In this document: piece after piece, positions 62,401 through 64,000 of the stretch
Numbering within the stretch: position 1 is the first letter of the stretch
Layout: each line of letters begins with the position of its first letter
From: Chelonoidis abingdonii
Lineage: Eukaryota; Chordata; Testudines; Testudinidae
NCBI RefSeq assembly: GCF_003597395.2
Contig: NC_133770.1
Coordinates: 12,297,656-12,361,655, forward strand
Direction: 5' to 3'
Length of the DNA stretch: 64,000 bases
Notes under the pieces: generated by a model
What the model was told of the DNA's origin: nothing
Database searches by the model: none
Seen by the model: the letters and a program-made list of their open reading frames with translations, nothing else
Made by a program: the position numbers and the translations under genes

Positions 62401-63873
62401 CAGTACTACCAGCCGTGCCTATAACAAGACCCTTCTCTATCAATAATCTGCATGCTCCACCTTCTGAACAGAAACGACCCACTGTGCCAAAGCGTGACAT
62501 AGCATGTACATTGATTGGTGAGGAAGTTAATTTCACCTGGCAAACTTCAGGTAACATTAACTCAGCACATAGTGCTCGATATGTACTAATTAATTCTCAA
62601 GGCAAAGATTCATGCAAGAAGGCACATTGTGTAGAGAAAATATTCATCTGTTCCAAATGTTCAATGCTTATTTCCTATTCAGTGAAGGGGCCAAGTTTAA
62701 TCACAGATTTATTTATTTTTTTAATCTATTCACGATGAATCCTAGGAGACATCTGGCTGGAAGAGCGGTAGGAGCTTTGGGCTAATTCTGATTAGCATTG
62801 GAGAATGCATGCCAGAGATGGATGAAATGAGGATGTGGATAGTAATTTACTGTAGGCCTGGTGTAAAACACTCTGATAAAATTCTTGCTTCCCCTAGGAA
62901 GTTTTCCACCTGTGTCTTGCTTTGCAAGCTGCTCTGCTGCTTCCAGCAAACTATCTGTCAAGTGCAGAGAGAGAGGAAACGGGTGGCGGTTGTGCCAAAT
63001 GTCAACGTCAACCAGGGTAGTGAGTTGCATTAATAAAGAGTAAACACCCACCTGGAGTCCTCTTCTTGCTTAGCTGCTTTTCTTTGCAAAGCCCATTATA
63101 ATTACAGAATATATATTGGCTTCTCTACCATATCGTTCTACTGCACCTCAACCATTTTAACCCCAAATTTACCTCTCTCTCATACCATGGTCTCACATTT
63201 CTTTGCAGGTTTATTCCTGCCTGTTGCTGTCACTGGGAATGTGAAGCCTTAGTATTGAGGTTATAAAGTGCATATACATGTTGGAATGGGGTGTGTGAAG
63301 CTCCCTACAACATTTCTAGTTTCTTTATTCTGCCACCTTTTGGCCCTTCCACTTCAAATAAAGTCAATAATGACTTCAGACCAACTGCATTGTGTCAGCC
63401 TTTTCCACTGTGACACAGCCAAAGATCATGATCCTGAGAGTATGAGCACCCACAACTCCAGCTGAAGTCTTCATTATTGCCACCATGCTTGATCTACTGC
63501 ATGCTGGGTAATAAATAAGAGGACTGTGAAACCTGTGAAACCAAACTGGCTCTTTATTAAGAGAACTATTTATGGAGATGCTGTAACTGCAGCTAGCATT
63601 CCAGAAATCTGCACACAGACTAACTCCCTGTTGCCTCCTCCAAACTCCTCCCCCCTGTAAACCTAGGCACCTTCTTACAAGTTCCAGGCAGATTGCTGCA
63701 GTTACTGATAGTTGGCTTTATATGGAGTGAAGGGTGCTCAGAACTTTTTAGGATCAGGGATCCTGTGGTTGGATCTCAATTAAGAAAGGCTGATACTACA
63801 CATTTGGTTTATAAAGCGGGGCTTAGTTTTGTGCTGGATTTGCTAGAGAGGCTGCTTCTGGATAGGCAAAACA
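62401..63873. other. no gene recognised
   Basis: Frames up to 107 codons (62415-62738 plus) have no known domain. Around 63540-63700, CTCTTTATTAAGAGAACTATTTATGG and CTCCTCCCCCCTGTAAACC might belong to an LTR on the minus strand, but no ends were found. Confidence 0.35.
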
Positions 63874-64000
63874 GGCCTGGTCTACACTACGCGTTTAAAT
63901 CGATTTAAAGAGCGTTAAATCGATTTAACGCTGTACCCGTCCACACTACAACGCCCTTTATATCGATATAAAGGGCTCTTTAAATCGATTTCTGTACTCC
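63874..64000 (+). mobile_element. 5' end of a GTCTACACTAC-type DNA transposon, cut by the window edge
   Basis: GGCCTGGTCTACACTACGCG is followed by AAATCGATTTAAAGAGCG/CGTTAAATCGATTTAACG palindromic text, CCGTCCACACTACAACGCCC and CTTTATATCGATATAAAGGG. The last part matches the 5' region of the element at 50096-50690 (read on its minus strand). It probably continues beyond 64000 and may carry the Myb/SANT-like frame there. Confidence 0.75.

Overview
The window looks like intergenic, transposon-rich DNA from a turtle, most likely a cryptodire. The main marker is a tRNA-derived SINE with a CR1-like tail at 851-1016, matching the tortoise PolIII/Cry-type SINE known from hidden-neck turtles. Many CR1 LINE 3' ends, Penelope-like retroelements with a GIY-YIG endonuclease, MIR/CORE-SINE remnants and numerous hAT foldback elements fit the same assignment. 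No ribosomal, tRNA or convincing host protein-coding gene was found on either strand. Every open frame I could assign belongs to a decayed mobile element. Family names rest on reading the sequence against remembered consensus, because no search could be run.

Layout. 1-12 kb: an LTR-like fragment, the SINE, MIR pieces, a 332-bp hAT foldback with target duplication, CR1 fragments on both strands and a second, unclassified foldback. 13-19 kb: a complete solo LTR (family A, duplication GGGGA), a short foldback, a second hAT foldback and a second solo LTR (family B, AACGG) sitting in a CR1 tail. 19-29 kb: sparse, with a Penelope 3' end carrying a hammerhead-like motif and several LTR-like blocks. 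29.7-31 kb: a 1.1-kb TA-flanked DNA element with a small hAT element nested in it. 31-37.5 kb: LTR family D (a probable solo copy, and a copy joined to a tRNA-Leu-like primer site and a gag-position frame), a non-LTR reverse transcriptase split by a second family A LTR (ACTCC) that contains a 510-bp assembly gap, and LTR family C (GGAAG). 38.5-41 kb: two Penelope copies head to head, one keeping the RT YIDD motif and the GIY-YIG region. 42.5-46 kb: a hAT with a perfect 8-bp duplication, a hAT transposase C-terminal remnant, a hAT element interrupted by a CR1 tail, and an inverted-repeat element with a tRNA-like core. 47.2-49.1 kb: the longest CR1. 50-52 kb: a Myb/SANT-encoding DNA transposon remnant, another hAT, and a TATA/AATAAA-bearing LTR-like block. 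54-64 kb: old foldbacks, three elements bounded by GTCTACACTAC-like ends, a second copy of the 44.7-kb hAT family, nested CR1s, and a 750-bp pyrimidine-rich tract.

The elements do not work together; the window is a stratigraphy of insertions. Target duplications and nesting let many be ordered in time. The most interesting items are the hammerhead-like motifs at Penelope 3' ends, the palindromic GTCTACACTAC-ended elements, and the Myb/SANT coding remnant.
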